In this document: positions 56,142-64,000 of the stretch, one piece after another
Position numbering within the stretch: the first letter of the stretch is position 1
Layout of the letters: every line of letters starts with the position of its first letter
Assembly: GCF_004015795.1 (NCBI RefSeq)
Contig: NZ_ML137218.1
Location: 124,001 to 188,000, forward strand
Reading direction: 5' to 3'
From: Falsirhodobacter deserti
GTDB lineage: Bacteria; Pseudomonadota; Alphaproteobacteria; Rhodobacterales; Rhodobacteraceae
DNA length: 64,000 nt
Made by a program: the position numbers and the translations under genes
The notes under the pieces: generated by a model
Databases searched by the model: none
Told to the model about the DNA's origin: nothing
Seen by the model: the letters and a program-made list of their open reading frames with translations, nothing else

Positions 56142-57545
56142 TTACGGCCCGATCTCGAAGCATTCCTGCGCACGGGCACGCAACCGGCGGCAGGCAAGGC
56201 TGGCCTGATCTTCGGAAAGGCCCATGATGTTGGCGTCATAGCCGTTTGACCGTTGCACGATCTTGCGCAACCCTTCGTTCAGCGTCGCGCTTTCCGACAG
56301 GGCGATCTGCGTCATTGCACGATCCGCCGCATAACTGGAGTTGAAGCGTCCGACATTCACGCCCCAATGCCGCCCCCCCGAGGTGGACATGGTGGTGACC
56401 ACCTCTTGCGGTTGAGGTTGGGCGATGCGTTCCTGCACCACCTCGAACGGGAGGGCTTCGGCCACAGCGTTGTGGATCGCGCCGGAATCGGCAGGACGCG
56501 CTTCGGGGACAGGGGCCGCAGCGACGGTTGTGGCCGTGGCTGCCTGAACCGCGCCGGCGATGCTGTCCTCCATCCCGGCCACGGCGCTGGCAAGGGCGGT
56601 TGCGCTGACACCCGGCCGCACGCGGGGGCGGCCGGAACTGGACACCACGGTGGGGGCTGCGGTTCCCGCGCTGGCAATCAAGGCGGTGCCGGAATAATCC
56701 AGCGGGGCGGGCGGCACGATCGGCGCGTTTCCTGGGGCCTTTTCGAACCCCATATCCAGCAGCTTCGCCATCTTGGCGTTGCGGTCGGCGGTGGAACTTC
56801 CGCCCATGACCGTCGCAATGATCCGCGTGTTGCCGCGCAGGGCCGAGGCCGTCAGGTTGAAGCCTGCAGCCGAGGTATAGCCCGTCTTGATCCCGTCCGC
56901 CCCTTCATAGGCATCAAGGAAGCGACGGTTGGTGTTGGCCACCGTTGCCATGCCCGCATCCGTCGTCCGGCGCGAGAAAAGGTTGTAATACTGCGGAAAG
57001 TCGAAGAACAACCGGCGACCAAGGGTTGTCATGTCATGCGCGGTGGAAAGGTGCCCCGAGCGGGTGAGACCGTTGGCATTCACGAACGAGGAGTTCTGCA
57101 TGCCGATCGCCTTTGCCGTCCGGTTCATCATGACCGCGAACTGTTCCTCGTTCCCGCCAAGCGCGTCGCCGATGGCCGAAGCCGCATCATTGGCCGATTT
57201 CACCGCAGCGGCGCGGATCAGGTAGCGCAGCGCGATCTTCTGCCCCGCCCGCAGGCCAAGGCGTGACGGCGGTTGCGATGCGGCATTCTTGGAAACGGTC
57301 ACCATCGTGTCCAGCGTGATCTTGCCCTGCTGGATCGACTGGAACGCGATGTAAAGCGTCAGCATCTTTGTCAGGGACGCGGGATGAAGCCGCGTCTCGG
57401 CATTTTGCGAATAAAGCGTCTCGCCCGTCCGCATGTCCATCACGAAGGCGGCGTAAGGGGCCGCACGTGCGGTCCCGGCCAGTGCGACGGCCATCAAGAC
57501 GGCAAGAAACGAGAATCGGACATACTGTCCCAGAAGCGATCGCAT
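56142..57545 (-). CDS. D-alanyl-D-alanine carboxypeptidase with C-terminal SPOR domain
   Basis: 467 residues. A signal peptide (cut near ARA at residue 28) leads to a PBP5/6-type domain with Ser57-x-x-Lys60 (SLTK), Ser117-x-Asn119 (SAND) and Lys220-Thr-Gly. It trims the terminal D-Ala from peptidoglycan stem peptides. After a long Ala/Val/Pro-rich linker, the last 75 residues form a SPOR-like domain (WGVNVGRFNSSYAADRAM, then ACRRLRARAQECF), which would direct it to denuded septal glycan. The start at 57545 fits the signal peptide. Confidence 0.92.
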   Translation of the reverse strand: MRSLLGQYVRFSFLAVLMAVALAGTARAAPYAAFVMDMRTGETLYSQNAETRLHPASLTKMLTLYIAFQSIQQGKITLDTMVTVSKNAASQPPSRLGLRAGQKIALRYLIRAAAVKSANDAASAIGDALGGNEEQFAVMMNRTAKAIGMQNSSFVNANGLTRSGHLSTAHDMTTLGRRLFFDFPQYYNLFSRRTTDAGMATVANTNRRFLDAYEGADGIKTGYTSAAGFNLTASALRGNTRIIATVMGGSSTADRNAKMAKLLDMGFEKAPGNAPIVPPAPLDYSGTALIASAGTAAPTVVSSSGRPRVRPGVSATALASAVAGMEDSIAGAVQAATATTVAAAPVPEARPADSGAIHNAVAEALPFEVVQERIAQPQPQEVVTTMSTSGGRHWGVNVGRFNSSYAADRAMTQIALSESATLNEGLRKIVQRSNGYDANIMGLSEDQASLACRRLRARAQECFEIGP

Positions 57546-57576
57546 CGCCTGTCCCCTTATGTTCCTGCCTCGGAAG

Positions 57577-57604
57577 GCCCCTTTCATTCGGCGAAGGGGC
57601 TTTT
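57577..57604 (+). terminator. Hairpin with T-tract upstream of the carboxypeptidase gene
   Basis: GCCCCTTT (57577-57584) pairs with GAAGGGGC (57593-57600), eight pairs with one G-U, followed by TTTT on the plus strand. It would terminate plus-strand transcripts, yet no plus-strand gene ends here. On the minus strand it lies in the carboxypeptidase leader, so its role is unclear. The remaining 57605-57828 holds no gene that I can see; TATATT at 57783-57788 could be a -10 element for clpS. Confidence 0.35.
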
Positions 57605-57828
57605 GCAGAAGAAGGGTAGCACAGCACCACCCATGCCGGAACCCTTAAGTCATTGGCATCTGCAGGCCCCCCCACATCAACATGCTGTGGCGGGCGGGGG
57701 CAGCGACGCTAATCGTGGCGCAGGTGCCCGGCCATCTGTCCGGCAGATAGATTCGCCCCCTTTTCCCGACCGCCGAATGGGTTATATTGCGACTGATCCC
57801 CTTTCGTGACCCGTCAAAGGCCCGTTTC

Positions 57829-58173
57829 ATGGCAATCACTCCGCATTTCATGGCAGGATCGCCCGACCAGCCGGGCGACGACACATCCATCCTGACTAAG
57901 ACGCACACCCGTACGCAACGCCCGCCGTTGTACAAGGTTCTTATCCTGAACGACGATTACACCCCGATGGAATTCGTGGTGCATGTGCTGGAACGGTTCT
58001 TCGGGCTGGATCATGCGCAGGCGTTCCAGATCATGCTGACCGTGCACAAGAAGGGTCTGGCGGTGGTGGGGGTGTTCAGCCACGAGGTTGCCGAAACCAA
58101 GGTCGCGCAGGTCATGGATTTCGCGCGCCGGCATCAGCACCCGCTGCAATGCACGATGGAAAAGGAAGAATAA
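57829..58173 (+). CDS. clpS: ATP-dependent Clp protease adaptor ClpS
   Basis: 114 residues. ClpS delivers N-end-rule substrates to ClpAP. The core has [38 protein letters not shown] and [20 protein letters not shown], with the Asn-Asp and Met residues of the N-degron pocket. The N-terminal tail is flexible. ATG 57829 is preferred for AAAGG upstream; 57850 is possible. The next gene starts on its stop (TAATG). Confidence 0.95.
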   Translation: MAITPHFMAGSPDQPGDDTSILTKTHTRTQRPPLYKVLILNDDYTPMEFVVHVLERFFGLDHAQAFQIMLTVHKKGLAVVGVFSHEVAETKVAQVMDFARRHQHPLQCTMEKEE

Positions 58174-59144
58174 TGCGCGCCGCAAGGCTGGGACTGGCCC
58201 TTGACGCCCTGACGCTGCCCGAAGGGCCGATTGCCATCCTGCGCCCCCGCATGGGCGATGATCTGTCCGACCTGCCGCGGGACCGCACGACAGTGGTCAC
58301 CGGCTTCCGCCCCGATCACGATCACTTCGAGGCGCAGGGCTGGCGCGTTGCCGTGGACTGCCCCGCCGATGCGGCAACGGTGATCGTGTGCCTGCCGCGT
58401 GCCAAGGCCCATGCCCATGCGCTGCTGGAATGCGCGTCCCACGCGGAACTGGCCATCGTGGACGGGCAGAAAACCGACGGGATCGAATCGATCCTGCGCG
58501 ATCTTCGCAAGCGCGGCGAGGTTTCGGAGCCCATCACGAAGGCCCATGGCAAGCTGGCCACCTTCCGCGCGAAGCTGGACGACTGGGCGGTCCGCCCCAC
58601 CACCTTTGACGGGTTCGAAACGCTTCCCGGCATCTTCTCGGCCGATGGGGCGGATCGCGGGTCTGTTATGTTGGCGCAGGCGCTGCCGCAGCTGAAGGGT
58701 CGGGTGATCGATCTTGGTGCCGGCTGGGGCTATCTGGCCAATGCCGCGCTGGAAAAGGGCGCAAAACAGGTCGATCTGGTGGAGGCGGAGGCCGATGCCC
58801 TCACCTGCGCCCGCGTGAACCTGACCGATCCGCGCGCGCGCTTCCATTGGGCCGATGCCACGCGCTTCCGGCCCGACCAGCTTGCCCATCACGTCATCTG
58901 CAACCCGCCTTTCCATACCACGCGCGAGGCGGATCCCCGCCTCGGCATGGCCTTTGTGGCGGCAGCGGCGGGGATGCTTGTGCCGGACGGAACGCTTTGG
59001 CTGGTGGCCAACCGCCACCTGCCTTACCGCGAGGTGCTGGAGGCGAGCTTCCGCCGCCACGAGGATGTCGCAGGCGACGGGGCGTTCCGCGTCATCCGCG
59101 CCGACGGGCCGATCCGTCAGCGCGTTTCAGGAAAGCTGGCCTGA
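58173..59144 (+). CDS. RsmC-like rRNA guanine-N2 methyltransferase
   Basis: 323 residues. Two halves: an N-terminal degenerate methyltransferase-like domain (with KAHAHALLECAS and AHGKLATF) and a C-terminal catalytic domain with GRVIDLGAGWGYLANAAL and the N2-guanine motif ICNPPFHTTRE. This matches RsmC, which makes m2G1207 in 16S rRNA, although related enzymes modify other guanines. It overlaps clpS (TAATG). Its 3' end overlaps the convergent lipoprotein gene by 28 bases. Confidence 0.85.
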   Translation: MRAARLGLALDALTLPEGPIAILRPRMGDDLSDLPRDRTTVVTGFRPDHDHFEAQGWRVAVDCPADAATVIVCLPRAKAHAHALLECASHAELAIVDGQKTDGIESILRDLRKRGEVSEPITKAHGKLATFRAKLDDWAVRPTTFDGFETLPGIFSADGADRGSVMLAQALPQLKGRVIDLGAGWGYLANAALEKGAKQVDLVEAEADALTCARVNLTDPRARFHWADATRFRPDQLAHHVICNPPFHTTREADPRLGMAFVAAAAGMLVPDGTLWLVANRHLPYREVLEASFRRHEDVAGDGAFRVIRADGPIRQRVSGKLA

Positions 59145-59527
59145 CACTGCGCCACGGCGGCGTTGGAGCGGCGGATCAGCTCGTTCCGCTTTTCACGCAG
59201 GCTTTTGAGGGTCCGCGCCTCTTCGTCAAGGTTGACGGCGACGGCGCGTTCCCGCGTCTCGATCTCGTCCTCCCAGCACATGCGGGGGGCGCCGCGCACG
59301 ATCCGGCCGTCGCTGGTGCGCACCGGATACCAGCCGCATTGCCGCCAGGTGGGGCGGGTTACCTGATATTGTTCGATGCCATAGCCGCGGGATAATGTCC
59401 GTTCCCCCTGTGCGATCAAACGATCCACGACGCGCAGATCCCGCGTGGCGGAATCGATGCAGCGTTCCTGCGGGGTGGCGCAGGCGGCCAGCGCGGCCAT
59501 AAGGGGCAGGGCAAACAGGGCTTTCAT
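59117..59527 (-). CDS. Hypothetical lipoprotein
   Basis: 136 residues. The signal MKALFALPLMA ends in the lipobox LAAC. The mature part has four further cysteines (ERCIDSATRDL, RQCGWYPVRT, PRMCWEDEIE, VAQCQASF), which could form two disulfides, and a charged C-terminal helix (LKSLREKRNELIRRSNAAV). I recognise no named family. The start at 59527 has GGAGG six bases upstream. The longer open frame to 60424 is a shadow of hemF. Confidence 0.75.
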   Translation of the reverse strand: MKALFALPLMAALAACATPQERCIDSATRDLRVVDRLIAQGERTLSRGYGIEQYQVTRPTWRQCGWYPVRTSDGRIVRGAPRMCWEDEIETRERAVAVNLDEEARTLKSLREKRNELIRRSNAAVAQCQASFPETR

Positions 59528-59620
59528 GATCATCCTCCACTCCGGCGGATATAGCGTGACACCGTGCTGCTTCCAATGGCCTGCACCGCGCGCTAGATGC
59601 CAAGTGAAGGAGTGCACGCC

Positions 59621-60475
59621 ATGGAAGAACAGAAGACCCGCGCCTCGGACTGGTTCAACCAGCTTCGCGACACCATCACCGCCGCATTCGAAGCGGCCGA
59701 GGATACCTCGGCAGGGGATGCGCCCGCCGGACGGTTCGAAGTGACGCCGACGATCCGCGCCGAAGGCGGCGGCGGCGGCAGGATGAGCGTGATGCGCGGC
59801 GGACGCCTGTTCGAAAAGGTGGGCGTCAACGTGTCCACCGTTCATGGCACGCTTTCGGCAGGGGCGGCGAAGTCCATGGCCTCGCGCGGCGTGCCGGGGA
59901 TCGAGGATGATCCGCGCTTCTGGGCCTCTGGTGTCAGCCTTGTTGCGCATATGCAGAACCCGCATTGCCCCGCCGTGCACATGAACACGCGCATGTTCTG
60001 GACGCCGAACGCATGGTGGTTCGGCGGCGGCGCGGACCTGAACCCCTGCATCGAATACGCTCAGGACACGGCACAGTTCCACGACACGCTTCAGGGCGCC
60101 TGCGACCGGTATGACAAAAGCTATTACCCGCGTTTCAAGGCTTGGGCGGACGAGTATTTCTTCATTCCCCACCGCAAGCGCGCGCGGGGGGTGGGCGGCA
60201 TCTTTTATGACGATCTGAACACCGGAAACTGGGAAGCCGATTTCGCCTTCACCCAAGAGGTGGGTCGCGAATTCCTGCTGGCCTTCCTGCCGTTGTGTGA
60301 CCGGCGGCGCGACACCCCTTTCACGGAAGCGGACCGCGAAACCCAGCTTATCCACCGCGGGCTTTATGCCGAATATAACCTCGTCTATGACCGCGGCACC
60401 AAGTTCGGGCTGGAATCGGGTCATGATCCGAATGCCGTCCTGATGAGCCTGCCGCCACTGGCGCGCTGGCCATAG
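59621..60475 (+). CDS. hemF: Oxygen-dependent coproporphyrinogen III oxidase
   Basis: 284 residues. It decarboxylates coproporphyrinogen III to protoporphyrinogen IX using O2, for haem and bacteriochlorophyll. HMNTRMFWTPNAWWFGGGAD and LNPCIEY, RARGVGGIFYDDLN and YAEYNLVYDRGTKFGL are typical. GAAGGAG precedes the start at 59621. I see no FNR-like box upstream. Confidence 0.96.
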   Translation: MEEQKTRASDWFNQLRDTITAAFEAAEDTSAGDAPAGRFEVTPTIRAEGGGGGRMSVMRGGRLFEKVGVNVSTVHGTLSAGAAKSMASRGVPGIEDDPRFWASGVSLVAHMQNPHCPAVHMNTRMFWTPNAWWFGGGADLNPCIEYAQDTAQFHDTLQGACDRYDKSYYPRFKAWADEYFFIPHRKRARGVGGIFYDDLNTGNWEADFAFTQEVGREFLLAFLPLCDRRRDTPFTEADRETQLIHRGLYAEYNLVYDRGTKFGLESGHDPNAVLMSLPPLARWP

Positions 60476-60476
60476 G

Positions 60477-62867
60477 TCAGCCGGGCGAAAGGCCTGCTTC
60501 GGCCATCAGGCGCGCTGCCTCCTCCTCCATCAGCCTTTCGCGGGCGGCACCGGCAACAGGGACGCGGCCGCGCTCCAGCATCAGGGGGGCGGCCAGCGGG
60601 GTGACGCGGGGACGGCGCACAAGGTCGATCCGGCCATGCACGCGGGCCAGCATCTCCTCGATCCGGCCGAAATCGACCAGTCCGCGTTCGGCTTCTTCCC
60701 GCGTGACCTGAAGCATCAGGTGATCCGGATCATACCGGCGCAGCGTGTCATACAGGATGTCCGAGGAAAACGTCGCCTGCCGCCCCGTCTTGCGCCGGCC
60801 CTGATGGCTGCGTTCGATCAGCCCCGCGATCACGGCAGAGTTGCGGAAGGTGCGTTTCATCACCGCATTCTCGGCCAGCCAGCCTTCCAGCCCTTCGCGC
60901 AGGTCGGCGGGATCGAACAGGGGGGCAGGATCGGTCACCTCTTCCAGCCCCCAGATCAGGACGGCATAATCGGTCGCGACAAAGCCCAGCGGGGCAAGGC
61001 CCGAAACCTCCATCCGCCGCGTCAGCAGCAGCCCCAGCGTTTGCATCGCGTGGCGGCCCGCAAAGCCGTAAACGCACATGTATTCGCGGCCCGCATCGGG
61101 AAACGTCTCGATCAGCAGGCGGTGTTCGGTGGGCAGGCGCGATACCTCCTGCTGCAGCGTCAGCCATTCCACCGTGTGGCGGGGCAGGGCGCGGAAGTCG
61201 CCGCTTTCGAACATCTGCAGGATGCGATGCGTCAGCAGGACCGATGTGGGAGCCTTCACCCCGCCATACATGGCGATGCGCGGCTCTTTCGCGGGGGAGC
61301 GGGAGACTTCGACCGTCAGCTCGTTCAGCCCTTCATAGCGGACGATCTGGCCCGCCAGCAGGAAGGTGTCGTTCTTCGTCAGGCTGGCGGCGAAGCCTTC
61401 CTCCACCTCTCCCAGCGGGGCGCCGCCGCGGCCCTTGAAGCGGACCTTCAGCTTTTCCGTGTCGATGATGGTGCCAAGATTCTGGCGGATCACCAGCGCC
61501 GAGCGGGGATCGCGCAGCTGCCACAGCCCGTCCCGCTGCGTCAGCCGCCGCCAGCGGTCATAGGCGGCCAGCGCATACCCCCCGGTGGCGCAGAATTCGA
61601 GGCAATCGTCAAAATCGCGGCGCGTCAGGCCGGCATAGGGTCCTGCGGTGCGCACCTCGGCGAACAGGGCATCGGCATCGAACGGTCCCGCGCAGGCGGT
61701 GGCAAGGATGTGCTGGCACAACACGTCGCGGGGGCCAAGGCCGCGAGGTTCGCCATCCAGATCGCGGGCTTTCACGGCTTGCAGGGCGGCGACGCATTCC
61801 ACCACCTCGAACCGGTTGGCGGGGATAAGCAGCGCCTTTGACGGCGCGTTGTAGCGGTGGTTCGCCCGCCCGATGCGCTGCACCAGCCGCTTGACGTTCT
61901 TCGGCGCGCCCACCTGGATCACCAGATCAACGTCTCCCCAGTCGATCCCCAGATCAAGGCTGCCGGTGCAGACGATGGCCCGCAATTCCCCCGCCGCCAT
62001 TGCGCCTTCGACCCGCTGGCGCTGTTCGCGCGACAGCGATCCGTGATGGATGCCGATGGGCAGCGCATCTTCGTTTGCCAGCCACAGGTCGTGGAAGAAC
62101 AGCTCCGCCTGCGCGCGGGTGTTGTGGAAGATGAGGGTGGTGTTATGGCGCTTCACCTCGCGCAGCACATCGGGGATGGCATAGCGTCCGCCTTCGCCCG
62201 CCCAAGGGGGGCTGCGATCCGTGTGCATCATGGCGATATCGGGATCGGGGCCGGGATCGGCGTTGATGATCCGGCAGCCCTCCGGCGCAAGGAAGCGGGC
62301 AAGCGCGGGCGGATCTTCCACCGTGGCCGAAAGGCCGACACGCCGCATGGCGGGGGCCAGCGTCTGAAGGCGCGACAGGCCAAGCATCAACTGGTCCCCC
62401 CGCTTGGATTCGGCCAAAGCGTGGATCTCGTCGACGATCACGCGCTGCAGGCCCGCGAAGATGCGCGGCGCATCTTCATAGCTGAGCAGCAGGGCAAGGC
62501 TTTCAGGGGTGGTCAACAGGATCTGCGGCGGATCGGCCCGTTGGCGGCGGCGGGCGTGCTGGCTGGTGTCGCCGGTCCTGTCCTCCACCCGGATATCCAG
62601 ACGTGCCCCTTCGATGGGCGCGGTCAGGTTGCGCCGGATATCCGCCGCCAGCGCCTTCAGCGGAGAAATGTAAAGCGTGTGCAGACCCTTGTGGCCCGCA
62701 GCCTCGGCCAGGGTCGGCAAAAAGCCGGCCAGCGTCTTGCCGCCGCCTGTGGGCGCGATCAGCAGGCTGGCCGGCGCTTCGGCCGCCGCCAGCATTGCGC
62801 GCTGGTGGGGGTGCAGCGACCAGCCGCGCAACAGGAACCAGTCAAACAGCGAAGCGGGAAGATCCAT
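60477..62867 (-). CDS. Ligase-associated Lhr-type DEXH helicase
   Basis: 796 residues, superfamily 2 helicase. Walker A is APTGGGKTLAGFLP, motif II is VDEIHAL, motif III is GLSATV, and motif VI is QRIGRANHR. The winged-helix and Lhr-core parts follow (about 400-796). It matches the 'ligase-associated DNA damage response' group, often beside ligD/ligase-exonuclease and the PdeM nuclease. Here neither neighbour is present: the convergent gene is hemF and the divergent one a YmdB-like phosphoesterase. The start at 62867 (MDLPASLFDWFLLRGW) fits the family. Confidence 0.9.
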   Translation of the reverse strand: MDLPASLFDWFLLRGWSLHPHQRAMLAAAEAPASLLIAPTGGGKTLAGFLPTLAEAAGHKGLHTLYISPLKALAADIRRNLTAPIEGARLDIRVEDRTGDTSQHARRRQRADPPQILLTTPESLALLLSYEDAPRIFAGLQRVIVDEIHALAESKRGDQLMLGLSRLQTLAPAMRRVGLSATVEDPPALARFLAPEGCRIINADPGPDPDIAMMHTDRSPPWAGEGGRYAIPDVLREVKRHNTTLIFHNTRAQAELFFHDLWLANEDALPIGIHHGSLSREQRQRVEGAMAAGELRAIVCTGSLDLGIDWGDVDLVIQVGAPKNVKRLVQRIGRANHRYNAPSKALLIPANRFEVVECVAALQAVKARDLDGEPRGLGPRDVLCQHILATACAGPFDADALFAEVRTAGPYAGLTRRDFDDCLEFCATGGYALAAYDRWRRLTQRDGLWQLRDPRSALVIRQNLGTIIDTEKLKVRFKGRGGAPLGEVEEGFAASLTKNDTFLLAGQIVRYEGLNELTVEVSRSPAKEPRIAMYGGVKAPTSVLLTHRILQMFESGDFRALPRHTVEWLTLQQEVSRLPTEHRLLIETFPDAGREYMCVYGFAGRHAMQTLGLLLTRRMEVSGLAPLGFVATDYAVLIWGLEEVTDPAPLFDPADLREGLEGWLAENAVMKRTFRNSAVIAGLIERSHQGRRKTGRQATFSSDILYDTLRRYDPDHLMLQVTREEAERGLVDFGRIEEMLARVHGRIDLVRRPRVTPLAAPLMLERGRVPVAGAARERLMEEEAARLMAEAGLSPG

Positions 62868-62955
62868 GCTGCATAGATAGGCAGGCAGCGGCGGCAGTGA
62901 AGGCATTATGAATATTCTCTTGCCTGCCTGCGGCGCGCTCCCTAACGCTTGCGGC

Positions 62956-63768
62956 ATGAAAATGATGTTTCTTGGCGATGTAATGGGGCGGGCGGGACGA
63001 TCGGCGATTGCCGAGCGGCTGCCGAAACTTCGGGCCGATCTCGGGCTCGATTTTGTTGTGGTCAATGGCGAGAATGCCAGCGGCGGCATGGGGCTGACAG
63101 GGGGGCATGCAAAGCTGCTACTCGATGCCGGCACCGATTGCGTGACGCTGGGCGATCATGCCTTCGATCAGAAGGACATGCTGCAATTCATCGAGAACGA
63201 GCCGCGCGTCATCCGTCCGCTGAACTTTTCGAAGGTTGCGCCGGGCAAGGGGGCGCGGGTCTTCAACGCCACCAACGGGCGCAAGGTGCTGGTGGCGCAG
63301 GTGCTGGGGCAGGTTTTCATGAAGCGCCCCTTCGATGATCCCTTTTCGGCCATCGACACGGCGCTGAAAACGCATGGCGGCGCGGTGCAGGCCAGCATCG
63401 TCGATGTGCACTGCGAAGCGACAAGCGAGAAGATGGCCCTTGGTCATTGGTGCGACGGGCGTGCCAGCCTTGTCGTGGGCACGCATACCCATGTTCCCAC
63501 CGGCGATGCACAGATCCTGCCGGGCGGCACCGCCTATCTGACCGATGCGGGCATGTGCGGTGATTATGACAGCGTGATCGGCATGCAGAAGCTGGAGCCG
63601 CTTCGCCGCTTCATCACCGGCATGCCCAAGGAGCGGTTCGAACCGGCTGGCGGACCGGCCACCCTTTCAGGCGTTTACGTTGAAACCGATGACCGCACCG
63701 GCCGCGCGACCCGCGTGGTGATGATCCGCACCGGCGGTCGTCTTCAGGAGTCCCTTCCGGATGTTTGA
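62956..63768 (+). CDS. YmdB-like metallophosphoesterase (TIGR00282)
   Basis: 270 residues. The metal site is visible as FLGDVMGRAGR, VVVNGENASGG, LGDHAFDQKD and VGTHTHVPTGDAQIL. TDAGMCGDYDSVIGM is typical of TIGR00282. Members hydrolyse 2',3'-cyclic nucleotides or other phosphodiesters in vitro. The start at 62956 is chosen by family length, with a weak ribosome site. The following SLC13 gene starts eight bases before its stop ends. Confidence 0.9.
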   Translation: MKMMFLGDVMGRAGRSAIAERLPKLRADLGLDFVVVNGENASGGMGLTGGHAKLLLDAGTDCVTLGDHAFDQKDMLQFIENEPRVIRPLNFSKVAPGKGARVFNATNGRKVLVAQVLGQVFMKRPFDDPFSAIDTALKTHGGAVQASIVDVHCEATSEKMALGHWCDGRASLVVGTHTHVPTGDAQILPGGTAYLTDAGMCGDYDSVIGMQKLEPLRRFITGMPKERFEPAGGPATLSGVYVETDDRTGRATRVVMIRTGGRLQESLPDV

Positions 63769-64000
63769 ACTTTCCGCGGCCATCATGCCATGGGCTGCGC
63801 TGGCGATCCTGTTCGTGATGCTGGTGCTGTTCGTGACAGAAGTCTTTCCGGTGGAGGTTACGGCCATCGGGGGCGCCGCGCTGATGGTGGTGCTGGGCAT
63901 CCTGCCCATCAGCGATACCAAGGCGATCCTGTCGAACAACGCGCCGTGGACCATCGCGCTTATGTTCATCGTGGTGGGGGCGCTGGTTCGCACGGGAACG
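63761..64000 (+). CDS. SLC13 family permease, N-terminal part (cut by window end)
   Basis: The first 80 residues of a membrane transporter. Helices LAILFVMLVLFVTEVFPVEV and GGAALMVVLGILP and the block AILSNNAPWTIALMFIVVGA match the start of SLC13/DASS sodium-dependent anion transporters. The substrate cannot be told from this part. It overlaps the end of the phosphoesterase gene by eight bases, suggesting coupling. Confidence 0.8.
   Translation, partial: MFELSAAIMPWAALAILFVMLVLFVTEVFPVEVTAIGGAALMVVLGILPISDTKAILSNNAPWTIALMFIVVGALVRTGT

Noticed and set aside
59528-60424. An N-terminal extension of the small lipoprotein opposite hemF
   Set aside because: It is antisense to hemF. A clean lipoprotein signal with GGAGG upstream begins at 59527.

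Overview
The window is an ordinary stretch of alphaproteobacterial chromosome, high in G+C and densely coded. Gene content and order point to the Rhodobacterales (Rhodobacter/Paracoccus type). Pointers are DUF6478, DUF2794, TIGR02302, a zinc-ribbon gene divergent from ftsE, tlpA divergent from argH, a cytochrome c divergent from pheA, a ubiquinone-type polyprenyl synthase and aerobic HemF. About 70 genes are readable. I saw no rRNA or tRNA gene, insertion sequence, prophage, CRISPR array or origin, and no gap between genes longer than about 300 bases.

Layout. 1-2.3 kb: rbfA tail, a secreted glycosidase-like protein, truB broken by an in-frame TAG, and DUF1643. 2.2-9.6 kb: hemolysin III, ilvD, DUF6478, rnr and a lytic transglycosylase. 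9.6-21.7 kb: an I78 inhibitor, a NYN-LOTUS protein, and a run rich in lysine/diaminopimelate genes (dapE, dapD, asd), with rlmN, an IalB-like protein, an NlpC/P60 peptidase, an M17 peptidase and a carbonic anhydrase among them. 21.8-25.4 kb: a GT29 sialyltransferase-like gene coupled to a GT4 gene, and a GH13 glucosidase. 25.4-34.8 kb: ftsE-ftsX-plsC-PPOX, TIGR02302, and an argH-lipoprotein-lipoprotein-lysA operon. 34.8-46 kb: tag, an EAL phosphodiesterase, isoprenoid genes (polyprenyl synthase, ispE), a TPR protein, ETF-ubiquinone oxidoreductase, greA and azlCD. 46-64 kb: tsaC, pheA, cytochrome c, a yejABEF-type peptide importer coupled to a glycosyltransferase, a D,D-carboxypeptidase, clpS, an RsmC-like methyltransferase, hemF, an Lhr-type helicase, a YmdB-like phosphoesterase and the start of an SLC13 transporter.

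Many genes serve the envelope and peptidoglycan: DAP synthesis (asd, dapD, dapE, lysA), remodelling (lytic transglycosylase, NlpC/P60, D,D-carboxypeptidase, FtsEX) and several small lipoproteins. Genes are packed with ATGA, GTGA or TGATG overlaps, so translational coupling is common. Several convergent pairs overlap at their stop codons.

No wholly new multi-gene system is evident. The observations most worth checking are the amber codon in truB, the two small lipoproteins between argH and lysA, a terminator-like hairpin in the greA leader, a hairpin covering the ribosome site of a DUF2945 gene, paired dyads upstream of asd, an Hpt-like protein lacking the phospho-histidine, a lipoprotein with a possible permuted papain fold, and the glycosyltransferase attached to the yej operon.
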